In this document: positions 37,626-47,385 of the stretch, piece by piece
Numbering within the stretch: the stretch's first letter is position 1
How the letters are laid out: the number at the start of each line of letters is the position of its first letter
Assembly (NCBI RefSeq): GCF_004166885.1
Contig: NZ_RCYU01000004.1
Span: 52,408-116,407, forward strand
Direction of reading: 5' to 3'
DNA: 64,000 bases
Source: Streptococcus sp. bf_0095
Lineage (GTDB): Bacteria; Bacillota; Bacilli; Lactobacillales; Streptococcaceae
Notes under the pieces: generated by a model
Told to the model about the DNA's origin: nothing
The model's database searches: none
The model's input: the letters and a program-made list of their open reading frames with translations, nothing else
Made by a program: the position numbers and the translations under genes

Positions 37626-37810
37626 AAAAGAGAGTGGGACAGAAATCGGTAATTCGTTAGAATTCGATTTCGTCGTCCCACCTCCGCACAGTTGAGTAGG
37701 GCTGTAAAAGCTGATGAAATCAGCCTAGTAGAGCCCACTCAACCACTGCGTCTTGCTCGACAATCCAAAGACAATTGAGAGGCTAGGACTTTTGTCCCAG
37801 CCTCTTTTCG
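37626..37810 (+). repeat. Structured intergenic repeat, copy 2
   Basis: 185 bases, nearly identical to copy 1 at 10527-10701, with about nine extra bases (around ACAATTGAG) before the last hairpin. All three stems can form; small changes such as GGCTAGGAC opposite GTCCCAGCC leave the last stem with one mismatch. Located between convergent bgaR and purB. The sequence from 37487 to 37625 upstream of it shows no gene. Confidence 0.8.
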
Positions 37811-37842
37811 TCTATTTTTCAAATTCTCGTTTTTCGTTGCGA

Positions 37843-39141
37843 TTAGTCACCCAAACCGATGCGTTCGAAGATTTCATCCACCCGTTTGGTGTAGTAAGTT
37901 GGGTTGAAGATTTCATCAATTTCTTCTTGAGTGAGGCGAGAAGTTACCTCTGGATCTGCTTCAAGAAGTGGTTTGAAGTCTACTTGGTTATCCCAAGAGT
38001 AGGCTGTTTTTGGTTGCACCAAGTCATAGGCTTGCTCACGGGTCATCCCTTTTTCAATCAAGGTCAACATGGCACGTTGGCTGAAGATCAAACCAAATGT
38101 TGAGTTCATGTTGCGGATCATGTTTTCAGGGAAGACTGTCAAGTTCTTAACGATGTTTCCAAAACGGTTAAGCATGTAGTCAATCAAGATGGTCGTATCT
38201 GGTGCGATGATTCGCTCAGCTGATGAGTGAGAGATATCACGTTCGTGCCAAAGAGCGACGTTTTCATAGGCTGTCACCATGTGACCACGGATGACACGCG
38301 CAAGACCTGTCATGTTTTCAGAACCGATCGGGTTCCGTTTGTGAGGCATGGCTGAAGATCCTTTTTGGCCTTTGGCAAAGAACTCTTCCACTTCACGTTG
38401 TTCTGATTTTTGAAGACCACGGATCTCCGTTGCCATACGCTCGATAGAAGTTGCGATGCTAGCAAGAACCGCAAAGTACTCAGCGTGAAGGTCACGAGGA
38501 AGGACTTGTGTAGAGATTTCTTGAGCACGGATACCAAGCTTGTCGCAGACGTATTTTTCAACGAATGGTGGGATATTGGCAAAGTTCCCAACCGCACCAG
38601 AAATCTTACCAGCTTCCACACCAGCAGCCGCATGCTCGAAACGCTCGATGTTGCGTTTCATTTCGCTGTACCAAGTTGCCAATTTAAGACCAAAGGTTGT
38701 AGGCTCAGCGTGCACACCGTGCGTACGCCCCATCATGATCGTGAACTTATGCTCCTTAGCCTTGTCCGCGATGATGGTAAGGAAGTTTTCAAGATCCTTG
38801 CGGATGATATCGTTGGCTTGTTTGTAGAGGTAACCATAGGCTGTATCTACCACGTCGGTAGATGTCAACCCATAGTGAACCCACTTGCGCTCTTCGCCAA
38901 GCGTCTCAGAAACCGCACGCGTGAAAGCCACCACATCGTGGCGAGTCTCCTGCTCAATCTCCAAAATACGGTCGATGTCAAAGTCCGCTTTTTCACGAAT
39001 CAAAGCCACATCTTCCTTAGGAATTTCCCCCAATTCAGCCCAGGCTTCGTCAGCCAAGATTTCCACCTCAAGCCAAGCACGGTATTTATTTTCTTCAGTC
39101 CAAATGTTCGCCATTTCGGGGCGGCTATATCTATCAATCAT
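37843..39141 (-). CDS. purB: Adenylosuccinate lyase
   Basis: 432 residues. Cleaves SAICAR to AICAR and adenylosuccinate to AMP. The signature [17 protein letters not shown] and the catalytic [11 protein letters not shown] and [11 protein letters not shown] are intact. Start at 39141 ([14 protein letters not shown]) matches the family; the in-frame extension upstream is not expected. Last of the purine genes on this strand, preceded by a short hypothetical gene. Confidence 0.97.
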   Translation of the reverse strand: MIDRYSRPEMANIWTEENKYRAWLEVEILADEAWAELGEIPKEDVALIREKADFDIDRILEIEQETRHDVVAFTRAVSETLGEERKWVHYGLTSTDVVDTAYGYLYKQANDIIRKDLENFLTIIADKAKEHKFTIMMGRTHGVHAEPTTFGLKLATWYSEMKRNIERFEHAAAGVEAGKISGAVGNFANIPPFVEKYVCDKLGIRAQEISTQVLPRDLHAEYFAVLASIATSIERMATEIRGLQKSEQREVEEFFAKGQKGSSAMPHKRNPIGSENMTGLARVIRGHMVTAYENVALWHERDISHSSAERIIAPDTTILIDYMLNRFGNIVKNLTVFPENMIRNMNSTFGLIFSQRAMLTLIEKGMTREQAYDLVQPKTAYSWDNQVDFKPLLEADPEVTSRLTQEEIDEIFNPTYYTKRVDEIFERIGLGD

Positions 39142-39198
39142 GTTGTTAATTTTTCCTTTCTTTTGATGTTTCACATCAGTTAGCAAGCGGCAATCACT

Positions 39199-39426
39199 TT
39201 ATTCAAATTCTTCTTTCCCAATCCACACAGAGGGATAGTGATCCAGTGTATTCAAATCCTTATCCAGCGGGGCATCATAGATAGCTAAATAGTTATCAGG
39301 ATATTGTGCAACTAGCTCTTCATACTTAGTTTTCACCTTTTCGTGATCACTACTAGCATACAAAACTTCAACGACTGCCCCCGTCTTCTCTTTTTCGACA
39401 AATGCGTTGACGATGAGTTGAATCAT
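39199..39426 (-). CDS. Conserved hypothetical protein, 75 aa
   Basis: 75 residues with mixed alpha/beta character and an acidic C-terminus (SVWIGKEEFE); no motif that I recognise. It lies immediately upstream of purB in the operon direction and its codon usage looks like its neighbours rather than the AT-rich passenger genes further upstream. Probably a genuine small gene. Confidence 0.6.
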   Translation of the reverse strand: MIQLIVNAFVEKEKTGAVVEVLYASSDHEKVKTKYEELVAQYPDNYLAIYDAPLDKDLNTLDHYPSVWIGKEEFE

Positions 39427-39489
39427 AAGAATTAATCAAGTCCGTAGCCCGTATTCAGTTTTGGTGAATACGTGAGCCCTTGTTCCTTT

Positions 39490-39639
39490 CTATTTTTCGT
39501 TTTTTCCTGAAAAATGATTGACTATTGCTGTTCCTCCAACAGAAAGTATTACTGTTGCAATCAATCCAATATTTTCCTTCACAATTTTAACAGGTTTATT
39601 TAATGTTTTACCGATTTGATGAATTTGTTTTTTATCCAT
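39490..39639 (-). CDS. Small single-helix membrane protein, 49 aa
   Basis: Begins MDKKQIHQIGKTLNKPVKIV, followed by one hydrophobic stretch (IGLIATVILSVGGTAIV) and a short polar tail. Its ATG lies inside the last codons of the preceding gene (8-base overlap, GGAGAACAAC upstream), so the two are translationally coupled. Such a pair of a large soluble protein with a tiny membrane protein recalls toxin or defence gene pairs, but no family is recognised. Confidence 0.6.
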   Translation of the reverse strand: MDKKQIHQIGKTLNKPVKIVKENIGLIATVILSVGGTAIVNHFSGKNEK

Positions 39640-40675
39640 GTTGTTCTCCGTTCAATAATTCTTCACCAGTAAGTTCAATACTAACTATATCTCTTTCCAG
39701 TAGTTCCATTGTTCCAATTTGAGCAATGAAGTCATTGGGTTCAATGCACCATTTTATTTGACATTGCTGTTCTTCATTGTCTAAATCTTGTAATTCTACT
39801 AGTTTTGATACATATTCACGGTTATCTTCAACCAAAGATTTTATAGGTGAATAAATTGTATCAAGCAATTTATCATTACCTGTCACCAAATAAGTTTTAG
39901 CAAGTAAATCACTAGCCTTTATGATATAAGAAAATTGATCATTTAATTCAAAGAAACTATGTGAAATGTCTTCGTTAAATTTATCATCAAATAAAGATTT
40001 TAAAAACAGCATAAATTTTGAATTTGGAATAGGAATTTGTTTGTTGATCTCTCTTTCAAATTCTTTAATAAGGGCTGCTCGCCCTTCATTCAACTGGTTT
40101 ATTGAATTTAATAACAAAAATTGTTTGTGTGGATTATCATCAGACATTAGTAAAGCCTGATTTACCGTGCTTTCTGCACCTAAAATTTTTGCTCGTCTAT
40201 CATCTTTCTGTCCCTGCTTAATTTCCAAACTGAGCTGTTTAACTTCAGAGAGAAGAATTTCTAAATCATTAATTTTCTGAGCATTTGCTAATTGATTCAC
40301 ATTATATATGATATTCTGTAAAACTTCAGGATTATCCATAACAATCTTTTCTAGTCTAGCTTTAGAAACAATATCGTTATTTGTTCCTTTAGTCACAAAA
40401 TTGGGTAGCAGAGACTTCCTATCCGCTGTCTTCTGAAAATCAATTTCTCCATTTTGAAATTTTTTTAACTGATCCTGAGTGAATTTAACAACATACATTT
40501 CCTCAGGATTGATATTTTGTTTAATTTCTTTGTAAGAATTAACAATAGTCGAAAAATAATTACCAACTTGTTCAAAACTTTTTATTTTATTTTGAAATAG
40601 TTCAACATCAAGTGGGGTATTTCCCGCTTCTTTCGTTTTGGCTAGTTTATCATTTTTTATGACTAATTCGCCCAT
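39632..40675 (-). CDS. Hypothetical protein, 347 aa, passenger in the pur region
   Basis: 347 residues, AT-rich, mainly helical and highly charged, with no membrane segment. I recognise no domain. The start at 40675 has an ideal AGGAGG seven bases away; an in-frame start five codons upstream overlaps the ribosome site. It is coupled to the 49-residue membrane protein downstream. Base composition differs from the flanking purine genes, which suggests acquisition. Confidence 0.65.
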   Translation of the reverse strand: MGELVIKNDKLAKTKEAGNTPLDVELFQNKIKSFEQVGNYFSTIVNSYKEIKQNINPEEMYVVKFTQDQLKKFQNGEIDFQKTADRKSLLPNFVTKGTNNDIVSKARLEKIVMDNPEVLQNIIYNVNQLANAQKINDLEILLSEVKQLSLEIKQGQKDDRRAKILGAESTVNQALLMSDDNPHKQFLLLNSINQLNEGRAALIKEFEREINKQIPIPNSKFMLFLKSLFDDKFNEDISHSFFELNDQFSYIIKASDLLAKTYLVTGNDKLLDTIYSPIKSLVEDNREYVSKLVELQDLDNEEQQCQIKWCIEPNDFIAQIGTMELLERDIVSIELTGEELLNGEQHG

Positions 40676-40690
40676 ATATCCTCCTGTCAA

Positions 40691-40937
40691 AAATCAATTT
40701 CATCGCTAAACTCTATCATATACCATTTTATCACAACGATCATCTACTTATCGCCATATCCACTACCTCTTGGGCATAGATAGTTGTTGTCCCATAAAGA
40801 GGGAGAGCTGTGTCTGCTTGCTTTACTGATAAATTAAAAACTCTTTGATTGTATCATTGATGAGCTCATAATAGGAAGTCGTGTTTCCCCTACTCATGCC
40901 ACCGATAAGATCGATTGTTTTTAGGTTTGTTCTCCGA
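40691..40937 (-). pseudogene. Remnants of an unidentified gene
   Basis: Two translated fragments in different frames on the minus strand. One ends at 40823 (IDLIGGMSRGNTTSYYELI, then NDTIKEFLIYQ). The other ends near 40750 (ADTALPLYGTTTIYAQEVVD). Both read like the C-terminal part of a real protein broken by a frameshift. I cannot name the family. Confidence 0.4.
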
Positions 40938-41578
40938 TTAAGATGTTTCTCCTTTAAAATATTGTTCATCCTCTGCAAAGTGTTTTAAAATGTCAGAATC
41001 GGTCCGCTCCTTATCTTTATCAAAAGAATAACAGAAGCTAATATGACGTTCATTTTGAAGTTTATCATATAATAACGGTCTAAGTAATTTTGTTTTATTT
41101 GAATTGAATATGCTTCGTTCACCATTGTTAGGATTTCTTCTTACATGAGTACAATATACTTTATTGGGATCTTCTGCATCACTTCTACTCAAAGAATGAA
41201 CCATCGCATTTTTTTCGATTGTGCTAATATCATTTGGAGCAGGAACAACGGGAGGAACCGACCTTCCTATTTGCTCAGTAAGCTGGTGAAGCATACTTCC
41301 CAAATTACTAGCATACTCAATGCCAAAAAACTCCCTCAAATTTTTTGCATCTACAAACAACCGCTGGCTACTCGCTTCAACTTGCAATTCATGACCTAAA
41401 TCATCACTTTTCATAAAATGTAATTTTACTAGTGAATATTCTTCTGTTCTTTGTTCTCTTCCAACAAATCTTTTTACTAAAACTATATATTCTACATTCT
41501 TATATGTAAAGATAAAACTACAAATAGTCCAACTTTTTCTTTCATATCTGACTTTAATAACTTCAAATTCTCTAGCAT
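40938..41578 (-). pseudogene. DUF6037-like protein, frameshifted near its start
   Basis: The long frame gives about 200 residues including FIFTYKNVEYIVLVKRF and VYCTHVRRNPNNGERSIF, which resemble the DUF6037 family. The good start (ATG at 41578, with GAGGAG eight bases upstream, overlapping the purK stop) lies in another frame and reads [15 protein letters not shown]. The two frames would join if the A tract at 41534-41538 had six A residues instead of five. So the gene is either frameshifted, phase-variable, or affected by a sequencing error. Function unknown. Confidence 0.6.
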
Positions 41579-42654
41579 AAACAAAACTCCTCAACCTTAT
41601 CCGGTTCATTACTAAACAAAGTCACATGTCCCATTTTGCGGTTGTGCTTTGCTTCTAGTTTACCATATAAGTGGAGGTGAGCGCTTGGATTTTCTGTCAC
41701 ATATGTTTCAGCAGTCTCGACATGTTGGCCGAGAACGTTGAGCATGACAGCTGGAGCATGGAGGTGTATTGCTGGTAATGGTGCTCCAAGAACACCTAAG
41801 ATATGCGTGTCAAATTGTGAAAAGTCGCAGGCTTCGATTGAGTAGTGCCCAGAGTTATGCGGACGTGGGGCAATCTCATTGACAATGATGTCATCAGCTG
41901 TCGCAAACATTTCCACGCAAAGAGTTCCAGACAAGTTCAGTTGCTCAGCAATTCGTACTGACATAGTTTTGGCTTTCTCAGCTAGACTCTCAGAAATGCG
42001 AGCTGGCACAATGGTCTTAGAAAGGATGTTGTTGCGGTGGATATTTTCCTGCACTGGGAAAACTGTCACGTCCTTGCCATTTCCTGATACAATAACAGAA
42101 ATCTCCAAGTCAAAATTAACAAATTCTTCCAAGACGCAGTCTGCTGAATCCGCTAGTGCATAGGCTTCTTCTAAATCTTCGGCTGAACGAATAACCTTCT
42201 GACCATGCCCATCGTAACCACCTGTCGCCGTCTTGAGGACATAGTTTTTTGATAGGTCTATATCTATCAAGTCTTGGCTAGAAGTCACGACCTTGTAAGG
42301 TGCCACGGTGACTTGAGCCTTGTTTGATAAAAAGTCCTTTTCAAAGATACGGTTTTGTGAAATGCGGAGTAGGTCTGTCCCTTGAGGGAGCTGACCATCC
42401 TTAATGACAGCATCCAAACCGTCTGCATCGACATTTTCAAACTCATAGGTCAGGACATCGCAACGCTCAGCTAACTGACGGAGGGCATCCACATCGTTAT
42501 AAGGAGCCACGATAATTTCCGCTACACGAGAGGCTGGGCAATCCGCCGCAGGATCCAGCGCGATAACCTTGTGTCCCATGTAGATAGCAGAAATGGCCAT
42601 CATCTGACCCAGCTGACCGCCACCGATAATTCCGATTGTTTTAGATGAGCTCAT
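41572..42654 (-). CDS. purK: 5-(carboxyamino)imidazole ribonucleotide synthase
   Basis: 360 residues of the ATP-grasp family, converting AIR, bicarbonate and ATP to N5-CAIR. Motifs: [13 protein letters not shown] at the start, [11 protein letters not shown] in the ATP-grasp loop and [13 protein letters not shown]. Start at 42654 overlaps the purE stop by 14 bases. The C-terminus ends EEFCLC, whereas the pneumococcal protein as I remember it continues with a GEGIDF-like end, so the last residues have been replaced at the junction with the next gene. Confidence 0.94.
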   Translation of the reverse strand: MSSSKTIGIIGGGQLGQMMAISAIYMGHKVIALDPAADCPASRVAEIIVAPYNDVDALRQLAERCDVLTYEFENVDADGLDAVIKDGQLPQGTDLLRISQNRIFEKDFLSNKAQVTVAPYKVVTSSQDLIDIDLSKNYVLKTATGGYDGHGQKVIRSAEDLEEAYALADSADCVLEEFVNFDLEISVIVSGNGKDVTVFPVQENIHRNNILSKTIVPARISESLAEKAKTMSVRIAEQLNLSGTLCVEMFATADDIIVNEIAPRPHNSGHYSIEACDFSQFDTHILGVLGAPLPAIHLHAPAVMLNVLGQHVETAETYVTENPSAHLHLYGKLEAKHNRKMGHVTLFSNEPDKVEEFCLC

Positions 42655-43129
42655 TTGTAGACTCCTCTGCGATTTTTCCTTGTTCTTCTGCGAAATCTGC
42701 CAAAGCTGTCGCAATAGCCTGGTCCTCTACTGATAGGAGACGGAGGGCAAAGAGGGCTGCGTTGGTCGCACCAGCTTCACCGATAGCCATGGTTGCGACT
42801 GGTACACCACCTGGCATCTGTACAATCGAGTAAAGCGAGTCCACACCACTAAGGGCACGAGACTTGACGGGCACGCCGATGACTGGAAGGGTTGTTTTAG
42901 CAGCTACCATTCCTGGCAAATGGGCTGCGCCACCCGCACCCGCGATGATGACTTTGATGCCACGGCTACGTGCTTCCTCCGCATGTCTAAACATGAGGTC
43001 TGGTGTACGGTGAGCGGAAACAACTTTCTTTTCGTAGACTACACCGAAGCGGTCTAGGACTTCTGCTGTTTTTTGCATGGTTGCCCAGTCGGATTTTGAG
43101 CCCATGATGATGGAAATTACTGGTTTCAT
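42641..43129 (-). CDS. purE: N5-carboxyaminoimidazole ribonucleotide mutase
   Basis: 162 residues. Rearranges N5-CAIR to CAIR, directly after PurK. Motifs: [12 protein letters not shown] at the N-terminus (substrate phosphate loop), [10 protein letters not shown] (catalytic histidine) and [15 protein letters not shown]. It is coupled to purK by overlap. The 190 bases upstream, to purD, hold the branched-hairpin element. Confidence 0.96.
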   Translation of the reverse strand: MKPVISIIMGSKSDWATMQKTAEVLDRFGVVYEKKVVSAHRTPDLMFRHAEEARSRGIKVIIAGAGGAAHLPGMVAAKTTLPVIGVPVKSRALSGVDSLYSIVQMPGGVPVATMAIGEAGATNAALFALRLLSVEDQAIATALADFAEEQGKIAEESTNELI

Positions 43130-43143
43130 TTCTTCTCCTTTTT

Positions 43144-43274
43144 GATAATCGTCTATTGTAGTGCGGACGTAAGCGACCGCCCAGGGCGTTCCATTACTAA
43201 AACTGGAGCCTAGGTCTCCAGTTTTCCGCTCCTAGTAGCAAAGCTACTAGAGTTCCACTACTGCGACGATTATC
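43144..43274. repeat. Branched-hairpin element between purD and purE
   Basis: Outer arms GATAATCGTC (43144-43153) and GACGATTATC (43265-43274) are perfectly complementary, with TAGTG/CACTA just inside. Within them are a GCGG/CCGC hairpin (43163-43180), AAAACTGGAG/CTCCAGTTTT (43199-43225) and CTAGTAGC-AAA-GCTACTAG (43232-43250). The whole can fold as a multi-branched structure of 131 nucleotides. No protein-coding frame is seen. It could be a mobile repeat or an RNA element acting on the downstream purE-purK mRNA. Confidence 0.7.
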
Positions 43275-43319
43275 CTATACTAGCTCGCTTTCGCTCGCCA
43301 TTGACAAATATTATATCTG

Positions 43320-44585
43320 TTAATCTTTTATGGCTTTGCTACCGATATCTGTACGGTAAAATAGGCCTTCTGTGTTTTGTTTGTTGAGTTCCTTGTAGAT
43401 AATGTTTTGGCCGTCTTTGACGGTGTCTGCTGTGGTAACCAGCATGTAGACACGTCCGCCATTTGAGAGGAGGTCTTGGCCATTTTCAGCGAACTTAGCA
43501 CCGGCATAGTAGGTGATGATGTCGCCTTCTGTCTTGGCTGGAAGCTTGACACCTTTTTCATAGTCTAGTGGATAACCGTTGGATGCTACAACCACACCCA
43601 GTGTCACACCCTTGTCTGTCCAAGTGATAGCTGGCTCCTTGCCATCGAGGATGTCCGTGATATTTTGGGCAAAATCAGATGTCAAACGAGGCAGGATAAT
43701 TTGCGTTTCTGGATCTCCGAAGCGAGCATTGAACTCGATGACTTTGGGTCCATCAGCTGTCAAGATAAGACCAGCGTAAAGGACACCAAGATAAGGGCGA
43801 CCTTCTTTGATCATGCCTTCAAGAACCGGCTTGACAATGGTATCAACCGCTGTGTCAACCACGCTCTGTGGCAAGTGAGGAACTGGCGCATAAGCCCCCA
43901 TCCCACCAGTATTAGGACCCTTGTCACCATCATAAGCACGTTTGTGGTCCTGAGCCGTTGGCATGATGTAGAACTTGTCGCCATTGACAAAGGCAAAGAG
44001 AGAGAACTCTTCCCCGTCCAGGAATTCCTCGATGACCACACGCGCACCTGAGTCACCAAATTTATTGTCCAAAAGCATTTCGTGAGCGGCTTCGACGGCT
44101 TGCTCGACTGTCTCCGCAACGACGACACCTTTCCCAAGAGCCAAACCATCTGCCTTGACTACGATAGGTGCCCCCTGCTCTTCAATATAGGCCTTGGCTT
44201 CCTCGAAATCTGAAAATGTGCCATAGGCTGCTGTTGGAACGCTGTATTTGACCATGATTTCTTTAGCAAAATCCTTAGACCACTCTAGCTCAGCCGCAGC
44301 CTTTGTCGGACCAAATGCTTTGAGTCCAGCTGCATTGAAGTCATCCACGATACCAGCTGCAAGGGCATCATCTGGACCGATAAAGGTCCAAGCAATATCG
44401 TTGACTTTTGCGAAGTCAATCAACTTAGAATGTTCGGAAATTCCGATATTGATCAAATCCAGACCGTCTAATCGCATCCCGTCATTACCAGGAGCCACAA
44501 AAACCTGCTCAACGTCCTTAGACTCCAACAACTTCTTAGCAATCGCATGTTCACGACCACCAGAACCAACAACCAAAAGTTTCAT
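43320..44585 (-). CDS. purD: Phosphoribosylamine-glycine ligase
   Basis: 421 residues of the ATP-grasp family forming GAR from phosphoribosylamine, glycine and ATP. MKLLVVGSGGREHAIAKKL at the start and the VIEFNARFGDPETQ signature near residue 285 are intact. It stands at the head of a separate transcript because the CHAP gene on the other strand lies between it and purH. Promoter element TGATATAAT is at 44617-44625. Confidence 0.97.
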   Translation of the reverse strand: MKLLVVGSGGREHAIAKKLLESKDVEQVFVAPGNDGMRLDGLDLINIGISEHSKLIDFAKVNDIAWTFIGPDDALAAGIVDDFNAAGLKAFGPTKAAAELEWSKDFAKEIMVKYSVPTAAYGTFSDFEEAKAYIEEQGAPIVVKADGLALGKGVVVAETVEQAVEAAHEMLLDNKFGDSGARVVIEEFLDGEEFSLFAFVNGDKFYIMPTAQDHKRAYDGDKGPNTGGMGAYAPVPHLPQSVVDTAVDTIVKPVLEGMIKEGRPYLGVLYAGLILTADGPKVIEFNARFGDPETQIILPRLTSDFAQNITDILDGKEPAITWTDKGVTLGVVVASNGYPLDYEKGVKLPAKTEGDIITYYAGAKFAENGQDLLSNGGRVYMLVTTADTVKDGQNIIYKELNKQNTEGLFYRTDIGSKAIKD

Positions 44586-44616
44586 CTCGAACCTCTTTTG
44601 CGAATTATTTTATTAA

Positions 44617-44640
44617 ATTATATCATAATCGTTCGTTTTG
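44617..44640 (-). promoter_or_regulatory. Promoter of purD
   Basis: Extended -10 TGATATAAT (TATAAT at 44617-44622, minus strand). Immediately upstream is AAAACGAACGATT, which resembles a degenerate PurBox. This places purD-purE-purK-purB under their own promoter. Confidence 0.55.
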
Positions 44641-44768
44641 TTCTAATATTACAAGGGATGTCCGATGATTTTCGTTAGAAAACAAACTTTTTCATTATTT
44701 TTTAAATTTCTGCTACTTTTTACGAATATTATAATTGAGACCTCTAATATTTTTAAAAAAGGAGTTTT

Positions 44769-45782
44769 ATGCAGGGAATTAAGAAACTACTATTGGCAGC
44801 TTGCCTTTTCTGGGCAGGGACTTCACAAATTGCAAGAGCAGACCAAAACGTCAATTACATCTACAAGGAAAAGGGACAATTAGTTGTTCACCTCGGGACC
44901 ATTCCAGACCGCTTCCAAAGCGTTAGCGTCCCCATTTGGTCTGAGCAAAATGGCCAGGACGACCTCATTTGGTATCCTGTTCAACGAGGAGAAAATGGCT
45001 TTGATTTGCAAGTACCTTTGACCAATCATATGGATCAAGCAGGACTTTACCATATCCATGTCTACGGCATCCATTCTAACGGAAACATTGAAGGATTGTT
45101 TCCTCTACAGACAATCGTTGAGAAAAAAGACCTCGCATCTTCCCAACCCAAGATCTCAGTCCGACCTATCACTGCACAGCTATTCGAGATCCAACTCCAG
45201 CTCTTTGAAGATGTGGAAGAAGTCCTCTTTCCCATCTGGTCTGAACAAGATGGCCAAGACGACTTAATCTGGTATCCTGCAAAAAGAACGGAACCTGGTC
45301 GCTACCAATTGTCCTTCAACGCTGAAAAACATAAAGGGAACGGAACCTTTCATCTCCATGTCTATCAAAGAGACAAGGGGCACTTAAAAGGCCTGCTCGC
45401 CACAGAATTTCAGGTCGAGCGGGCTAAACCTGCGCCACTCGTCACCCAGCCGGATAATTACTATCCCGTTGGCGAATGTACCTGGGCAGCAAAAGAGCTG
45501 GCTCCTTGGTCACAAAACTGGTGGGGAAACGGTGGTATGTGGGCTGCTAGCGCTCGCGTTGCAGGCTTCCGGACAGGAACTACCCCTGAGATCGGCGCTA
45601 TCGCCTGCTGGGACAACGGTGGCTATGGCCATGTTGCAGTCGTGACAGAGGTTGAACATGAACAAAAGATTCAAGTGAAGGAAGCTAATTACAATGGAAA
45701 TCGGACCATCAACAATTTCCGTGGCTGGTTTGACCCCACGAATGTTGTCTGGGGAACGGTCAGCTATATCTACCCAAATTAA
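44769..45782 (+). CDS. Secreted CHAP-domain peptidoglycan hydrolase with GBS Bsp-like repeats
   Basis: 337 residues: signal peptide ([19 protein letters not shown]..., cleavage near ARA-DQ), two GBS Bsp-like repeats of about 90 residues (each with [14 protein letters not shown]), and a C-terminal CHAP domain with the catalytic cysteine in [16 protein letters not shown] and histidine in [10 protein letters not shown]. The CHAP domain is closely similar to that of PcsB at the right end of the window. Probable amidase or endopeptidase acting on the cell wall. Ribosome site AAAAGGAG. It lies opposite to the purine genes and splits that operon. Confidence 0.9.
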   Translation: MQGIKKLLLAACLFWAGTSQIARADQNVNYIYKEKGQLVVHLGTIPDRFQSVSVPIWSEQNGQDDLIWYPVQRGENGFDLQVPLTNHMDQAGLYHIHVYGIHSNGNIEGLFPLQTIVEKKDLASSQPKISVRPITAQLFEIQLQLFEDVEEVLFPIWSEQDGQDDLIWYPAKRTEPGRYQLSFNAEKHKGNGTFHLHVYQRDKGHLKGLLATEFQVERAKPAPLVTQPDNYYPVGECTWAAKELAPWSQNWWGNGGMWAASARVAGFRTGTTPEIGAIACWDNGGYGHVAVVTEVEHEQKIQVKEANYNGNRTINNFRGWFDPTNVVWGTVSYIYPN

Positions 45783-45802
45783 AGGTTTCTTAACCAGCAG
45801 AA

Positions 45803-45830
45803 AAGGCACTCATCAATCGATGAGTGCCTT
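45803..45830. terminator. Bidirectional terminator between the CHAP gene and purH
   Basis: Perfect 12-bp stem AAGGCACTCATC/GATGAGTGCCTT with a four-base loop. T-rich runs follow on both strands (TTATTT on plus, TTTTCTG on minus), serving both converging genes. Confidence 0.85.
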
Positions 45831-45836
45831 ATTTGA

Positions 45837-47384
45837 TTAGTGTCTGAAGTGACGAACACCTGTAAAGATCATGGTTAAACCGTATTTATCAGCTGCTTCG
45901 ATGGATTCTTGGTCACGGACTGAGCCTCCTGGCTGGATGATGGCTTTGATCCCTGCTTTGGCAATTTCTTCTACATTATCCGCAAATGGGAAGAAGGCAT
46001 CTGAAGCAAGAACAGCGCCGTCAAGACGGTCTTTCGCTTGGTCAATCGCAATACGGACTGAAGCTACACGATTGGTTTGACCAGGGCCAACACCAAGTGT
46101 CATGTGGTCATTAGTCACGATAATTCCATTTGATTTGACATACTTGATGGCTTTCCATGCAAACTCAAGAGCAGTTGCTTCTGTCTCCGTTGGTTGGCGC
46201 TTGGTCACCACTTGCCAGTCAGCTGGACTTTCTTTCACCACGTCTTGGTTTTGCACGAGGAGTCCGCCGACAACACCTGTATATTCTGCTTCCACTTCAC
46301 TATCATCTTGAGCGTCAAATGGCAAGGCAAGGATTCGCAAGTTTTTCTTTTTATTGGTCAAAATATCTAGCGCCTCATCCGTATAGCTTGGCGCGATGAT
46401 GATTTCAAGGAAAACACCATGCATCTTCTCAGCAGTCGCAGCATCTACCTCACGGTTGAGAACGACGATCCCACCAAAGATAGAAACTGGGTCAGACTCA
46501 TAAGCGTAGTCCCAAGCTGTTTCGATATCGTCGGCTTGACCAATACCACATGGGTTCATGTGTTTCAAAGCCACAACGGTTGGACGTTCTTTGAAATCGC
46601 GGATGATCCGAATCGCCGCATCCGCATCACGGATGTTATTGAAGGACAATTCTTTCCCGTTGAGCTGTTTAGCGGATGCAATCGAGTAATCCGTCGGCAA
46701 GGCTTTTTGGTAGAAATCGGCATCTTGTTGAGGATTTTCCCCATAACGCATAGCTTGTTTGAGGTCATAGGTTAAAGTAAGTTTTTCAGGTTTGCTTTCG
46801 CCCACTTGAGCTGTGAAGTATTCTGCAATCAAGGCATCGTAAGCTGCTGTGTGACGGAAAACTTTGGCTGCCAAACCTTGTCGAGTTTCGTAACTTGTTT
46901 CGCCATTAGCTGCCAATTCGTCAAGCACAACAGCGTAGTCCGCAGGATCTACTACAACTGTCACGCTAGCGTGGTTTTTCGCTGCTGAGCGAAGCATGGA
47001 TGGCCCACCGATATCGATGTTTTCAACAGCATCCGCATAAGTCACGGCTGGTTTGAGGACGGTTTCCTTGAATGGGTAAAGATTGACCACAACAAGATCA
47101 ATGAGCTCAATCTGATTGTCCTTGGCTGCTTCCAGGTGGCTATCCAAGTCACGGCGCGCGAGGAGACCACCGTGGATATTTGGATGGAGAGTCTTGACGC
47201 GACCATCCATCATTTCCGGGAAACCAGTCACATCGTCGATGGCAATGGTGTCTACCCCAGCATTGTCAAGGGCAACTTTGGTACCACCTGTTGAGATGAT
47301 GTCCCAACCGAGTTTTTTAAGTTCTTGGGCAAATTCAACAATGCCCGCTTTGTCTGAAACGCTGATTAAGGCACGTTTGATCAT
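45837..47384 (-). CDS. purH: Bifunctional AICAR transformylase / IMP cyclohydrolase
   Basis: 515 residues. Performs the last two steps of IMP synthesis. The N-terminal cyclohydrolase domain has [14 protein letters not shown] and [13 protein letters not shown]; the C-terminal transformylase domain has the catalytic [11 protein letters not shown]. Start at 47384 is one base after the stop of the hypothetical gene, whose final codons contain the ribosome site (GAAAAGGAAG). Confidence 0.97.
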   Translation of the reverse strand: MIKRALISVSDKAGIVEFAQELKKLGWDIISTGGTKVALDNAGVDTIAIDDVTGFPEMMDGRVKTLHPNIHGGLLARRDLDSHLEAAKDNQIELIDLVVVNLYPFKETVLKPAVTYADAVENIDIGGPSMLRSAAKNHASVTVVVDPADYAVVLDELAANGETSYETRQGLAAKVFRHTAAYDALIAEYFTAQVGESKPEKLTLTYDLKQAMRYGENPQQDADFYQKALPTDYSIASAKQLNGKELSFNNIRDADAAIRIIRDFKERPTVVALKHMNPCGIGQADDIETAWDYAYESDPVSIFGGIVVLNREVDAATAEKMHGVFLEIIIAPSYTDEALDILTNKKKNLRILALPFDAQDDSEVEAEYTGVVGGLLVQNQDVVKESPADWQVVTKRQPTETEATALEFAWKAIKYVKSNGIIVTNDHMTLGVGPGQTNRVASVRIAIDQAKDRLDGAVLASDAFFPFADNVEEIAKAGIKAIIQPGGSVRDQESIEAADKYGLTMIFTGVRHFRH

Positions 47385-47385
47385 G

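Noticed and set aside
38410..39183. Open frame of 257 codons on the plus strand inside purB
   Set aside because: Antisense to a clearly functional enzyme; no ribosome site, no recognisable motif.
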